From Palaemon carinicauda (lineage: Eukaryota > Arthropoda > Malacostraca > Decapoda > Palaemonidae): DNA of 64,000 nucleotides. Positions within the stretch are counted from its first letter, which is position 1. Every line of letters begins with the position of its first letter. The position numbers and the translations under genes were made by a program. Location of the stretch: the NCBI RefSeq assembly GCF_036898095.1, contig NC_090751.1, positions 80,010,157 to 80,074,156 of the forward strand, given 5' to 3'. Below, piece by piece: positions 24,690 through 35,624 of this stretch. The notes under the pieces were generated by a model, which saw only the letters and a list, made by a program, of their open reading frames with translations, was not told the DNA's origin and ran no database searches.

Positions 24690-25603
24690 GAGGGTGAGGG
24701 TAATGGGTGAATGGGGTGTGGGTAATGGGTGAATAGGGTGAGGGAAACGGGTGAATAAGGTAATGGGTGAATAGGGCGAGGGATACGGGTGAATAAGGTA
24801 ATGGGTGAATGGGGTGAGGGAAACGGGTGAATAAGGTAATGGGTGAATGGGGTGAGGGTAATGGGTGAATGGGGTGAGGGAAACGGGTGAATAAGGTAAT
24901 GGGTGAATGGGGTGAAGGTAATGGGTGAATAGGGTGAGAGGAATGGGTGAATGGGGTGAGTGAAACAGGTTTATGTGGTGAGGGTAATAGGTGAATGGGG
25001 TGAGGGAAACGGGTGAATAAGGTAATGGATGAATGGGGTGAAGGTAATGGGTGAATAGGGTGAGGGTAATGGATGAATAGGGTGAGGGTAATGGGTGAAT
25101 GGGGTGAGGGTAATGGGTGAAAGGGGTGAAGGTAATGGGTGAATAGGGTGAGGGTAATGGGTGAATGGGGTGAGGGTAATGGGTGAATAGGGTGAGGGTA
25201 ATGGGTGAATAGGGTGAAGGTAATGGGTGAATAGGGTGAGGGTAATGGGTGAATGGGGTGAAGGTAGTGGGTGAATAGGGTGAGGGTAATGGGTGAATGG
25301 GGTGAAGGTAATGGGTGAATAGGGTGAGGGTAATGGGTAAATGGGGTGAGGGAAACAGGTTTATGTGGTGAGGGTAATGGGTGAATGGGGTGAGGGAAAC
25401 GGGTGAATAAGGTAATGGATGAATGGGGTGAAGGTAATGGGTGAATAGGGTGAGGGTAATGGGTGAATGGGGTGAGGGTAATGGGTGAATGGGGTGAAGG
25501 TAATGGGTGAATAGGGTGAGGGTAATGGGTGAATGGGGTGAGTGAAACAGGTTTATGTGGTGAGGGTAAAGGGTGAATGGAGTGAGGGAAATGGGTTAAT
25601 GGG

Positions 25604-25605
<2 letters not shown>
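24690..25605 (+). repeat. G-rich minisatellite, about 22-bp unit
   Basis: Roughly 40 units built from GGGTGAATGGGGTGAGGGTA, with variants GAATAGGG, GTGAAGG and a GGGAAACGGGTGAATAAGG form. A longer motif containing GAAACAGGTTTATGTGG recurs near 24965, 25355 and 25545, so there is higher-order structure. Runs of G3-G4 on the plus strand could form quadruplexes. Confidence 0.92.

Positions 25606-25606
<1 letters not shown>

Positions 25607-25648
<42 letters not shown>
25607..25648. repeat. (AG)n microsatellite
   Basis: About 20 AG units directly at the end of the minisatellite. Confidence 0.95.
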
Positions 25649-25649
<1 letters not shown>

Positions 25650-26949
25650 AACTCGTATGTATAACACTTGGTCAAGATCACACGAACGATAGTCTACAGT
25701 AAACCAGTAGTTAAAACTTCGGTTTAAGCTTAAAACTTTTATAAATCTATTTACGGACTTCAAAATGTAGATTAAACGAACAATAATGTCGAGCAATATT
25801 TAGATAAATGTAAGAAAAACTTTGCAAATCATGTAAACGATGTAGATTAGTGTTGCAGGTTGCATGAGAACATCGGCCTATGTCGGTGTTTGTTGGTTTG
25901 GACAATGAAACTTATTTTGTTCCTCCAGTCTCACTGTTCCATTTAATATGATGCAAAAGTCAAATTGAAATATATGATAAATAAAAATGAAATTCGTGAA
26001 AAATGTAAATAATTACACAACATTTTAGTGTGTATCCAGTTATCTGGAGTAAGATGTTCTCACCCTTACGATGTCAGACAGTAAGGGTCATCTCATTCAT
26101 TTTTCCTTTACAATGGTATACGTCTTTTTAACGAAAAAATTTTCGTTCGATTTGATTTGGCATCGGCTTCGTATTTGAAACTTGCATTTAATGTCGTTAA
26201 TCATAACTTTATTTGATATTTTTATGCTTTATTTTAGTTTAGGCCTAAGTGACTTGATTTTCATATGCTTATTCCAGGCCTATAACCGTAAGACTTTTAC
26301 AATGATATAATCATGCAGAGTCGAAGTTGGAATGAAAGACATTCGAACACAAAATACGTCCATTTCACGATTATGTAAAACTAGGCCTACGCCATTGTTC
26401 TTATGTACATCTCCTCTATTATTTGAATAATTTGAGCAGTATTGCCTGTGGCTCAGGGTAGGAAAGAGGAGGAGAGGGACAGTGTAGAATACGGTGTAGG
26501 ATAGGGAAGGGACTGGGTAGGATACGGGAAGGACCAGGTCGGCGGACGGGGATGGGAGGGATGGCTGGATAGGGTTGGAGACAGGGTGGAACGTAGGGGT
26601 TGGGATGGGTCTGGGGTGGGGTGGGGTGTTTAATATTAATGTTCCTCGGGATGGGTGGGATATGGGAGGCATGGAGGATCTTTGGGACAGGGATAGAGAG
26701 AAGAGGAGTTATTATGTGACAGGGGAGCATAATGTCTCCTCATCACCTTCGAAGGAGGACATTGAAACTTGCAACTAGCACCTACGGTCCGTTGCAAGGA
26801 GCAACTTGCTACAGTAAACGTGCGTGCGTGCGAGTGTTTATACAAGGCTGTTCTTATATGCAACTAACCGTTGATTCTTTGCCTATAGGTGTATATGAAA
26901 CGTAATTGTGTATGTGCGCAGATGTGTGTGCTTGGGTAAGGACGGAAGT
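25649..26949. other. No gene; contains a GGGAT-type G-rich stretch
   Basis: From about 26455 to 26650 the plus strand is a degenerate array of GGGATAGGG, GGGAAGG and GGGTTGGGATGGG motifs. Proline-rich frames on the opposite strand come from this composition. Nothing else recognised. Confidence 0.5.
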
Positions 26950-27605
26950 CTAGGGAAAAATAGCCCAGTGAGGAAAGGAAATAAGGAAATAAATAAACGA
27001 TGAGAATAAATTAACAATATATCATTCCAAAAACAGTAACAACGCCAAAAACAGATATGTCATATATAAACTATAAAAAGACTCATGTCAGCCTGGTCAA
27101 CATAAAAACATTTGCTCCAACTTTGAACTTTTGAAGTTCTACTGATTCAACTACCCGATTAGGAAGATCCTTCCACAACTTGGTAACACCTGGAATAAAA
27201 CTTCTAGAATACTGTGTAGTATTGAGCCTCATGATGGAGAAGGCCTGGTTATTAAAATTAACTGCCTGCCTAGCATTGCGAATAGGATAAAATTGTCCAG
27301 GGAGATCTGAATGTAAAGGATGGTCAGAGTTATGAAAAATCTTATGCAAAATGCATAATGAACTAATTGAACGACGGTGCCAGAGATTAATATCTAGATC
27401 AGGAATAAGAAATTTAATAAACCGTAAGTTTCTGTCCAACAAATTAAGATGAGAATCAGCAGCTGAACACCAGACAGGAGAACAATACTCAAAACAAGGT
27501 AGAATGAAAGAATTAAAACACTTCTTCAGAATAAATTGATCATCGAAAATCTTGTAAGACTTTCTCAATAAGCCAATTTTTTGAGCAATTGAAGAAGAAA
27601 CAGAC
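26950..27605 (-). pseudogene. LINE fragment: C-terminal ORF plus part of 3' UTR, no tail
   Basis: The minus-strand open frame 27568-27083 reads CFNSFILPCFEYCSPVWCSA, then LDRNLRFIKFLIPDLDINLW and RLNTTQYSRSFIPGVTKLWK, homologous to the C-terminus of the LINE copy at 16.9-17.4 kb. It keeps the stretch VVESVELQKFKVG that the other copy has frameshifted. The shared 3' UTR follows down to AATAGCCCAGTGAGGAAAGG (about 26960), then stops before the last 60 bp and the TAA tail. The 5' end is truncated near 27605. Confidence 0.82.
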
Positions 27606-27748
27606 TATTGCCACCTACTGACAAGAAAAGGCAACTATATACAGCAGTCAAAAACTGGGATTTCAAAAAAGTATTTCATATGGTAGGCGTATCCGTGATA
27701 TTTAAAACATCTTTATACCTTTATCTAATTTTAAAGACTTCACTGATG

Positions 27749-28738
<990 letters not shown>

Positions 28739-29194
28739 GGCACAGTGTAAAATCCGGACGTCGGATGCCGTCCGGGAGAATAGAAAATCGCTTGTATCAC
28801 CGGAAAAGACACGAAAATACACCTCTTTTTTGTGACTGGTAATGTTCACTGATACTTTCTGTTATTTTCCGAATAAATGTTCGAAAAATATTGGTTTATT
28901 TTCATGTTATTGAGAATAATCTCAATCGGACGTCAACATTACACTAACTGGGTAAAATAGCGGGCAGTTAGATAGTGTAATGTTGACGTCCGATTGAGAT
29001 TATTCTCAATAACATGAAAATAAACCAATATTTTTCGAACATTTATTCAGATAATAACAGAAAGTATCAGTGAACATTACCAGTCACAAAAAAGAGGTGT
29101 ATTTTCGTGTCTTTCCAGGTGATACAAGCGATTTTCTATTCTCCCGGATGGCATCCGACGTCCGACGTCCGACGTCCGGATTTTACACTGTGCC
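28739..29194. mobile_element. Fold-back MITE with 9-bp target duplication
   Basis: Near-perfect palindrome of 456 bp. It starts GGCACAGTGTAAAATCCGGA and ends with the complement TCCGGATTTTACACTGTGCC. Arms of about 212 bp (28739-28950 and 28983-29194) are separated by about 30 nt around GGGTAAAATAGCGGGCAG. It is flanked by direct repeats TAATTTTCT (28730-28738 and 29195-29203), a 9-bp target duplication. There is no coding capacity. Duplication length and long arms suggest a Mutator-like origin, but hAT-like or other elements cannot be excluded. The right arm has GACGTCC three times in tandem near 29157-29178 where the left arm has one. Confidence 0.9.
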
Positions 29195-29203
29195 TAATTT
29201 TCT

Positions 29204-29742
29204 TCTCTACCGACAGATGGCCTTAACGTCCACTTTTTAGGGGTACAATCTTTCTATCCGAAGATAGTACCTGGACATAAGAAATGTTTATCGACTAGTA
29301 AGGCCAGGTAGTTGCAGACGATGCTTTTGGATTTGTTTATCTGGAGGAATTTGTATACGAAAATACATGAAGAATGTTTGTATAGTGTTTCAATGTTCAC
29401 TTATCTATTGAATATATCACTATTACAGTAGTAGACGTGTGGGTGGATGTATGATAGAGGCCACCTGTATATATAGTGACGGTTGACGAAGAATAGGGCT
29501 GTTAAAGGGCATGGCTTGTAGGTTTGGTTAGAGGGGGTGAAATTAGTTAGTATCCCTTTTTTATGCACGTTTGGGGGAGCTGACCACTCATATATAATGG
29601 CCCCGACCTGTATCCGTAGGCCCCTATTACTGATAATCATAATAAACCTATCACTGTATCAGTCACAAATGTTGACATGCGACCTGTGGGTTTGAATGAC
29701 TGCACAGACATTGAAGAAAAAAATTCTCATTCCTACACATCA
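29204..29742. other. Spacer without identified features
   Basis: No gene or repeat recognised apart from the diverged inverted match at 29207-29230 noted upstream. Confidence 0.4.
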
Positions 29743-29748
29743 TTATTA

Positions 29749-29801
<53 letters not shown>

Positions 29802-30080
29802 TTGCTAAGCTACACCCCTAGTTGGAAATGCAGGATGCAAAAAGCCTAGGGGCTCCAATATTGAAAATACCCCAGTGAGGATAGGGAGCAAGGAAAAATA
29901 GAATATTTTGAGAACAGAAACATTAAGATAAATATCGCCTATATAAACAAAACAGGAGTAAGAGATTGAGATAGTGTGCCCAAGTGTACCTTCAATCAAG
30001 AGAACTCCACTCCAAGATAATGGAGGACCATGGTACAGAGGCTATGGCACTACCCAAGAATAGAGAATATTGAAGTAAAA
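29743..30080 (-). mobile_element. LINE tail copy with (ATT)n end
   Basis: ATT run (29743-29799), then CTTGCTAAGCTACACCCCTA, GGGGCTCCAATATTG, and on to GTGTGCCCAAGTGTACC and GGACCATGGTACAGAGGCTA. This is the longest non-coding tail copy on the minus strand. It matches the reverse complement of the 7.6-8.3 kb body end. Confidence 0.85.
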
Positions 30081-30087
30081 TATTGTA

Positions 30088-30507
30088 TAATATTGTATCT
30101 AACCCATTTCAGAATTCTGCGATAGAGGGGTAAAAATGAGTAAATTTCACTTTTTTTACTTTTCTCGACTGAAATACATAGCTGGTTGCCAGACATAGAA
30201 ACAATTTTTGCGTCACATTCAGTTGGTATAGAATTTGAGCCCCATACATAGTATAATCAGAATCATGAATAATATTGTATCTAACCCATTCCAGAATTCG
30301 GCGATAGAGGGGTAAAAATGGGTAATTTTCACTTTTTTTACTTTTCTCGACTGAAATACATATCTGGTTCCCAGACATAGAAACAATTTTTGCGTCACAT
30401 TGAGTTGGTATAGAATTTGAGCCCCATACATAGTATAATCAGAATCATGAATAATATTTTATCTAACCCATTTCAGAATTCTGCAATATTGGGGTAAAAA
30501 TGTGTAA
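30088..30507. repeat. 182-bp tandem repeat, third unit cut by DIRS insertion
   Basis: Two full units (about 30088-30269 and 30270-30451) and a partial third. Landmarks such as CTAACCCATT recur at 182-bp intervals. The third unit stops at GTGTAATTT, where units one and two continue into CACTTTTTTTACTTTTCTCG. The DIRS element begins exactly there. Confidence 0.9.
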
Positions 30508-30526
30508 TTTTCAATATTAATCTTAC

Positions 30527-30680
30527 CCGATAATCATGTAGCTGTCAACTCCGTTGCCCGACAGAATTCTACGGACGGGATACGCCAGCGATCGCTATAC
30601 AAGAGGGGGGTGTACTCACCAGCGCCATCTGTGGTCAGGTACTCCAGTACTTCTTGACAACACCACCTCAATTTTTCCTC
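30527..30680 (+). repeat. Left inverted terminal repeat, outer DIRS
   Basis: 154 bp from CCCGATAATCATGTAGCTGT to TTTTTCCTC. Complement at 43359-43514. It carries copy-specific variants (TACGGACGGGATACG, GCGATCGCTATACAAGAGG) shared only with its own right repeat. Confidence 0.92.
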
Positions 30681-31080
30681 TGTCGTGCTTCCGGCAAGAC
30701 CTACATGGATACGCTTATGATTTTGGAGTCTTTGTTCACGGTTTTGGTGAAGTATTGCTCTGAGATTTCAGCTTTCGCTATACAGGAAGCTTTTCCCTTA
30801 GCTTAGATAGCTTTTGGATTGATTTTGATTAATGGTATAACGATCTTTGCTTTAATTTGGAATCCCCCCTTGACTGTTCTCTGATTCAAGATGTCCGACC
30901 ATTCTCAAGCTCCTCCCCAAAGACGATGTAGGACTTGTATTAGGCGTCTTCCGAAGGCCTCGGTTGATCCTCACACCGTTTGTTCCGACTGTAGGGGAAA
31001 ATCCTGTCAGTTGGAAGATCGATGTGAGGAATGTGCCGGACTTTCGGAACTTGATTTTATTTTTTTCAATATTAAACTTA

Positions 31081-31234
31081 CCCGATAATCATGTAGCTGT
31101 CAACTCCGTTGCCCGACAGAATTCTATGGAGGGATACGCCAGCTATCACAATACTAGAAGGGGGTGTACTTACCAGCGCCACCTGTGGCCAGGTACTCAA
31201 GTACTTCTTGTTGACACCTCCTCAATTATTCCTC
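31081..31234 (+). repeat. Left inverted terminal repeat, nested DIRS
   Basis: 154 bp, CCCGATAATCATGTAGCTGT to CAATTATTCCTC. Complement at 37047-37200. Confidence 0.94.
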
Positions 31235-31444
31235 TGTCGTGCTTCCGGCAAGACGTTCTGGGATACGCTTATGATCTTCGAGTTTGTTCACGGCTAATTG
31301 GTGAAGTATTCTCTCAGATTTCGGCTGTCGCATTACTGGAAACCTTCTTATATTAGCTAGATAGCTTTTATATAGTCCTGATTAACGGTTAACGATCTTT
31401 TGCTTGATTTTGGAAACCCCTTTGGCTAACTCTTTGGATTCAAG

Positions 31445-33565
31445 ATGTCTGACATTTCGCAAGTCCCCTCCCATAGACGATGTAGGTCTTGCAATAGGCG
31501 TATTCCGAAGGCCTCGGTAGATCCTCACACCGCTTGTTCTGACTGTAGGGACAGGCCCTGTCAGTTAGAAAATCGATGTGAGGAATGCGCCGGACTTTCG
31601 GAACTGGAATTTGTCCGTCTTTCGAGACCACTTAAACGCAGAGTCCAGTCCGCGAGTGCTCAGCCAGGTTGCAGTCATTGGCTCAGCTCTGACTCTCCGC
31701 AGTCATCTGTCGACTGCACTCCGCCCAAGAGGAGTAAGGTTCTGCCACAACAGAGCTCGACTGTTAAGGCTTTACCTCAGCCTACTGTAGTTTCTGCCGA
31801 CCCTAAGTGGACTCTACTACAGTCCATGCAAGCACAGCTTTCGGACTTGATGCGTGAGTGTCGGGCTGAGAGTGTTGCACCTCCGCCTCCGCCTACACTC
31901 CCTCCGCCTGCGCTCGCTCCGCCTGCGCTCGCTCCGCCTGCGCTTGCTCCGCCTGATCACAGTACCCCCTGCCAGGCGTACGATGTTGAGCCACGGTCTG
32001 AGTTTGCTGTTCCCAGTGGTGTTCAGCCTCCGCCTTCTTTAAGGCAACCTTTGCTATGGGATCAGGAGGATTATACCTCTCTTCCTCCGCCTCCCTTTGC
32101 TGCTCCACCAGTGGTGCAACTCTTGGCTGAGGTACAACAACCTCTCCCGTCCATGAGTCAGTCTCCTCAGCTCTCGCTGCAGCGAGCTCAACCATCCACA
32201 AGGCAAGCTCCACTACACCTTGGCCTTGCGCCTCAGGAGCCTCAGCTTGCGAGACATTTACCTTGTTCTGCGCAACCTCAACCTCATCACGCTCCGCTCA
32301 CACCACAGGAACAGGAACTTGCTACTCCGCTTCCACCAACCGCTCAGCAAGCGCAACCCTTGGGTTCTTCCACTCATGCTAGGAGTCAGCCTCCTCCACC
32401 CATGCGCCTTCCTTCTGCTTCGTCTGTTATTCAGCCTTTGCAGTCTGAGCCTCAGGTTCTCCCTCAACAGTTACTTGAAGAGGAAACCACTACTATTGTT
32501 CCTACTCGTTCTGACTCTGCTGTTCAGCATTCTTGTCCAATATCTTCGCTACACTCTGGTGATGAGGCGTCTGATGATGAGGAGGCACACCTGGATCCCT
32601 CGTCAGACGTGGATGAATCCAAGCCTTCTCCACAGTCTATTGACTTTCGTAAGGTCTTGGCTCTGCTTAGGGAGGTTTACCCAGACCACTTTGTCTCTGC
32701 TATTCCCCGCTCTCCTCCATCTGAGTTTTCGCTGGGCGTACAACAAGCTAAGTCCTCCTATACTAAGCTAGTCCTAGCAAGGTCCTCTAAGAGAGCATTA
32801 AGGATCTTAGGGGAGTGGCTGCAGACTAAGCAACACCTTGGCAAAACTTCTTTCATGTTCCCGCCAACTAAGCTCACTTCGAAAGCGAGCGTTTGGTATG
32901 CCACAGGAGAAGCACCAGGCTTGGGAGTACCTGCCTCTGCCCAGGCTGACTTCTCAAGTCTGGTAGACTCGCCTCGGAGAACTGCAATGAGGCGTTCTAA
33001 GGTTTGCTGGACCTTCTCAGACCTGGATCACTTACTGAAAGGACTGTTTAGAGCATTTGAGATGTTCAACTTTCTTGACTGGTGCCTGGGGGCCCTCAGC
33101 AAGAAGACCTCTCCTGCGGACAAGGATTCTGCCATGCTATTAATGTCCTGCATGGATAAGGCCATTAGGGATGGATCGGGTGAGCTTGCGTCGATGTTTG
33201 TATCAGGGGTTTTGAAGAAAAGGGAACAGCTGTGTACCTTCCTTTCCTCCAGCATTACACCTTGCCAAAGGTCACAACTCCTTTTTGCTCTGCTCTCGAA
33301 GTTCCTCTTCCCCGAAGAGCTGGTTAAGGACTTGTCTGCTGCCCTGATACAAAAGGACACACACGATCTTGTTGCCTCATCGGCTCGTAAGTCTAAGGTT
33401 GCTACCTCAGTCCCCAAGACTTATCGCTCCCCAGTGGTTGATACCCCTGCTACGAGGTTCATACCGCCCTTTCGTGGTAGAGCCCCCAGCCGAGGAAGCT
33501 CCCGTCCAGACTCTTACAGGAGCAAGTCCAAGAAAGGCTCCAGGACATCTAAAGGAAAAAACTGA
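31445..33565 (+). CDS. Nested DIRS ORF1, Gag-like protein (706 aa)
   Basis: Begins at ATG 31445 after a leader of about 210 nt following the terminal repeat. The N-terminus has Cys pairs (CRSC, CSDC, CEEC within about 50 residues), likely a zinc-binding module. The middle is Pro/Gln-rich, including three tandem ALAPP units coded by a 15-bp GC-rich repeat near 31905-31955. An acidic stretch (SGDEASDDEEAHLD) leads into the conserved block SIDFRKVLALLREVYPDHF, and the protein ends in a basic RGRAPSRGSSRPDSYRSKS tail. Relative to the outer copy it lacks about 185 codons after GLSELEF. It ends at TGA 33563-33565 followed by C, and the frame beyond stays open into ORF3. Confidence 0.88.
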   Translation: MSDISQVPSHRRCRSCNRRIPKASVDPHTACSDCRDRPCQLENRCEECAGLSELEFVRLSRPLKRRVQSASAQPGCSHWLSSDSPQSSVDCTPPKRSKVLPQQSSTVKALPQPTVVSADPKWTLLQSMQAQLSDLMRECRAESVAPPPPPTLPPPALAPPALAPPALAPPDHSTPCQAYDVEPRSEFAVPSGVQPPPSLRQPLLWDQEDYTSLPPPPFAAPPVVQLLAEVQQPLPSMSQSPQLSLQRAQPSTRQAPLHLGLAPQEPQLARHLPCSAQPQPHHAPLTPQEQELATPLPPTAQQAQPLGSSTHARSQPPPPMRLPSASSVIQPLQSEPQVLPQQLLEEETTTIVPTRSDSAVQHSCPISSLHSGDEASDDEEAHLDPSSDVDESKPSPQSIDFRKVLALLREVYPDHFVSAIPRSPPSEFSLGVQQAKSSYTKLVLARSSKRALRILGEWLQTKQHLGKTSFMFPPTKLTSKASVWYATGEAPGLGVPASAQADFSSLVDSPRRTAMRRSKVCWTFSDLDHLLKGLFRAFEMFNFLDWCLGALSKKTSPADKDSAMLLMSCMDKAIRDGSGELASMFVSGVLKKREQLCTFLSSSITPCQRSQLLFALLSKFLFPEELVKDLSAALIQKDTHDLVASSARKSKVATSVPKTYRSPVVDTPATRFIPPFRGRAPSRGSSRPDSYRSKSKKGSRTSKGKN

Positions 33566-35624
33566 CTCTCCGCATCTCCAGACAGCAGTAGGAGCCAGAC
33601 TCAAGATCTTCTGGCGAGCCTGGGAGAAGAGAGGTGCAGACGCCCAGTCTGTCAGTTGGCTGAGGAACGGTTACAGGATTCCATTCTGCCTCAAACCACC
33701 TCTGACCACATCACCCATCAACCTCTCTCCCAACTACAAAGAAGAGGACAAGAGGCTAGCATTGCACCAGGAGGTGTCGCTACTTGTGCAGAAGAAGGCA
33801 GTGGTTATAGTCCGGGACCATCAATCCCCGGGCTTCTACAACCGTCTCTTTCTTGTGGCCAAGAAGACAGGGGGTTGGAGACCGGTGCTGGACGTCAGCG
33901 CGCTCAACGCGTATGTCACCAAGCAGACGTTCACGATGGAGACGACGAAGTCGGTCTTAGCAGCGGTCAGGCAGGAGGACTGGATGGTCTCGTTGGACTT
34001 GAAAGATGCCTACTTTCACGTTCCTATTCATCCAGACTCCCAACCTTTCCTGAGATTCGTTTTCGGAAAGGTTGTCTACCAATTCCAAGCCCTGTGTTTT
34101 GGCCTAAGCACAGCTCCTATGGTCTTTACTCATCTGATGAGGAATATAGCAAAATTCCTACACTTATCGGACATCAGAGCCTCCCTCTACTTAGACGACT
34201 GGCTGTTGAGAGCCTCCACGAGTCGTCGCTGTCTGGAGAATCTCAATTGGACTTTAGACTTAATCAGAGAACTGGGTCTATTAGTCAACATAGAAAAGTC
34301 TCAACTCATTCCCTCCCAATCCATTGTGTACCTGGGAATGGAGATTCGGAGTCAGGATTTTCGGGCTTTTCCATCGGCCCCCAGGATAAGCCAAGCCCTA
34401 GAGTGCATCATGAGCATGCTGAAGAGGAGCAGTTGCTCGGTGAGACAGTGGATGAGTCTCACAGGGACCCTTTCATCACTGGCCCTGTTCGTCGAGCTAG
34501 GGAGACTCCACCTCCGCCCTCTTCAATTCCATCTTGCAGCTCATTGGGACAAGGGTTCGACTCTCGAAGCAGTCTCTATCCCAATCACCCAAGAGATGAA
34601 GACCACTCTCCTGTGGTGGAAGCACAACCTCCTTCTCAGGGAGGGTCTATCGTTGGCTATTCAGACCCCCAATCTTCATCTCTTCTCAGATGCATCGGAC
34701 TCGGGCTGGGGTGCGACCTTGAACGGACGGGAATGCTCGGGAACGTGGAACGAAGAACAGGGATTACTCCACATCAACTGCAAGGAGCTACTAGCAGTTC
34801 ATTTAGCCCTGTTGAACTTCAAGTCCCTCCTGCTAGGCAAAGTGGTGGAGGTGAACTCAGACAATACCACAGCCTTGGCTTACATCTCCAAGCAAGGAGG
34901 GACCCATTCGAGGAGCCTATACGAGATCGCAAGGGACCTCCTCATTTGGTCAAGAGGTCTAAACCTCACTCTGGTCACGAGGTTCATTCAGGGCGATATG
35001 AACGTCTCAGCAGATCGCCTAAGCAGAAGGAATCAGGTCATTCCCACGGAATGGACCCTCCACAAGAGTGTGTGCAACAGACTTTGGACCTTGTGGGGTC
35101 AACCTACCATAGATCTGTTTGCCACCTCCATAACCAAGAGACTTCCGCTGTACTGTTCCCCTGTTCCAGACCCTGCAGCAGTTCATGTGGATGCTTTTCT
35201 ACTGAACTGGTCCCATCTCGACCTGTACGCATTCCCACCGTTCAAGATAATAAACAAAGTTCTGCAGAAATTCATCTCGCACGAAGGGACACGGCTGACG
35301 CTGGTTGCTCCCCTTTGGCCTGCAAGAGAATGGTACACAGAGGTACTTCAATGGCTAGTCGACATTCCCAGGACTCTACCTCTAAGAGTGGACCTTCTAC
35401 GTCAACCTCATGTAGACAGGTTGCACCCAAACCTCCACGCTCTTCGGTTGACTGCCTTCAGACTGTCGAAAGATTCGCTAGAGCTAGAGGCTTTTCGAAG
35501 GAGGCAGCCAGTGCGATTGCCAGAGCGAGAAGGGTTTCCACTCGTAGAGTCTACCAGTCTAAGTGGGAGGTCTTCCGAAGCTGGTGTAGAGCCAATTCAA
35601 TATCCTCTACCAATACCTCTGTGA
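33369..35624 (+). CDS. Nested DIRS ORF2: reverse transcriptase, RNase H, methyltransferase-like
   Basis: 751 codons, +1 relative to ORF1 and overlapping it by about 200 nt. There is no ATG at the start, so expression probably needs frameshifting or re-initiation. Counting from the first codon: RT motif A at about 208-218 with D210 (LDLKDAYFHVPI); motif B near 244-254 (FGLSTAPMVFT); motif C LYLDDW with D276/D277; RNase H acidic residues D441 (FSDAS), E473 (CKELL), D498 (NSDNT) and D549 (SADRLSR). From about 578 comes a methyltransferase-like domain: TIDLFATS, YAFPPFKIIN (621-630) and APLWPAREW. It synthesises cDNA from the element RNA. All catalytic residues I can recognise are present. Confidence 0.92.
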   Translation: MLPHRLVSLRLLPQSPRLIAPQWLIPLLRGSYRPFVVEPPAEEAPVQTLTGASPRKAPGHLKEKTDSPHLQTAVGARLKIFWRAWEKRGADAQSVSWLRNGYRIPFCLKPPLTTSPINLSPNYKEEDKRLALHQEVSLLVQKKAVVIVRDHQSPGFYNRLFLVAKKTGGWRPVLDVSALNAYVTKQTFTMETTKSVLAAVRQEDWMVSLDLKDAYFHVPIHPDSQPFLRFVFGKVVYQFQALCFGLSTAPMVFTHLMRNIAKFLHLSDIRASLYLDDWLLRASTSRRCLENLNWTLDLIRELGLLVNIEKSQLIPSQSIVYLGMEIRSQDFRAFPSAPRISQALECIMSMLKRSSCSVRQWMSLTGTLSSLALFVELGRLHLRPLQFHLAAHWDKGSTLEAVSIPITQEMKTTLLWWKHNLLLREGLSLAIQTPNLHLFSDASDSGWGATLNGRECSGTWNEEQGLLHINCKELLAVHLALLNFKSLLLGKVVEVNSDNTTALAYISKQGGTHSRSLYEIARDLLIWSRGLNLTLVTRFIQGDMNVSADRLSRRNQVIPTEWTLHKSVCNRLWTLWGQPTIDLFATSITKRLPLYCSPVPDPAAVHVDAFLLNWSHLDLYAFPPFKIINKVLQKFISHEGTRLTLVAPLWPAREWYTEVLQWLVDIPRTLPLRVDLLRQPHVDRLHPNLHALRLTAFRLSKDSLELEAFRRRQPVRLPEREGFPLVESTSLSGRSSEAGVEPIQYPLPIPL

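Noticed and set aside
26280..26730. Proline-rich frames of 100-130 codons
   Set aside because: They arise opposite a degenerate GGGAT/GGGTT tract, and two frames at once look proline-rich. No domain is seen.
32220..32771. 183-codon Leu/Arg-rich frame inside DIRS ORF1, and its copy at 48028-48579
   Set aside because: Shadow frame of the Gln/Pro-rich ORF1 region; composition follows from the coding frame.
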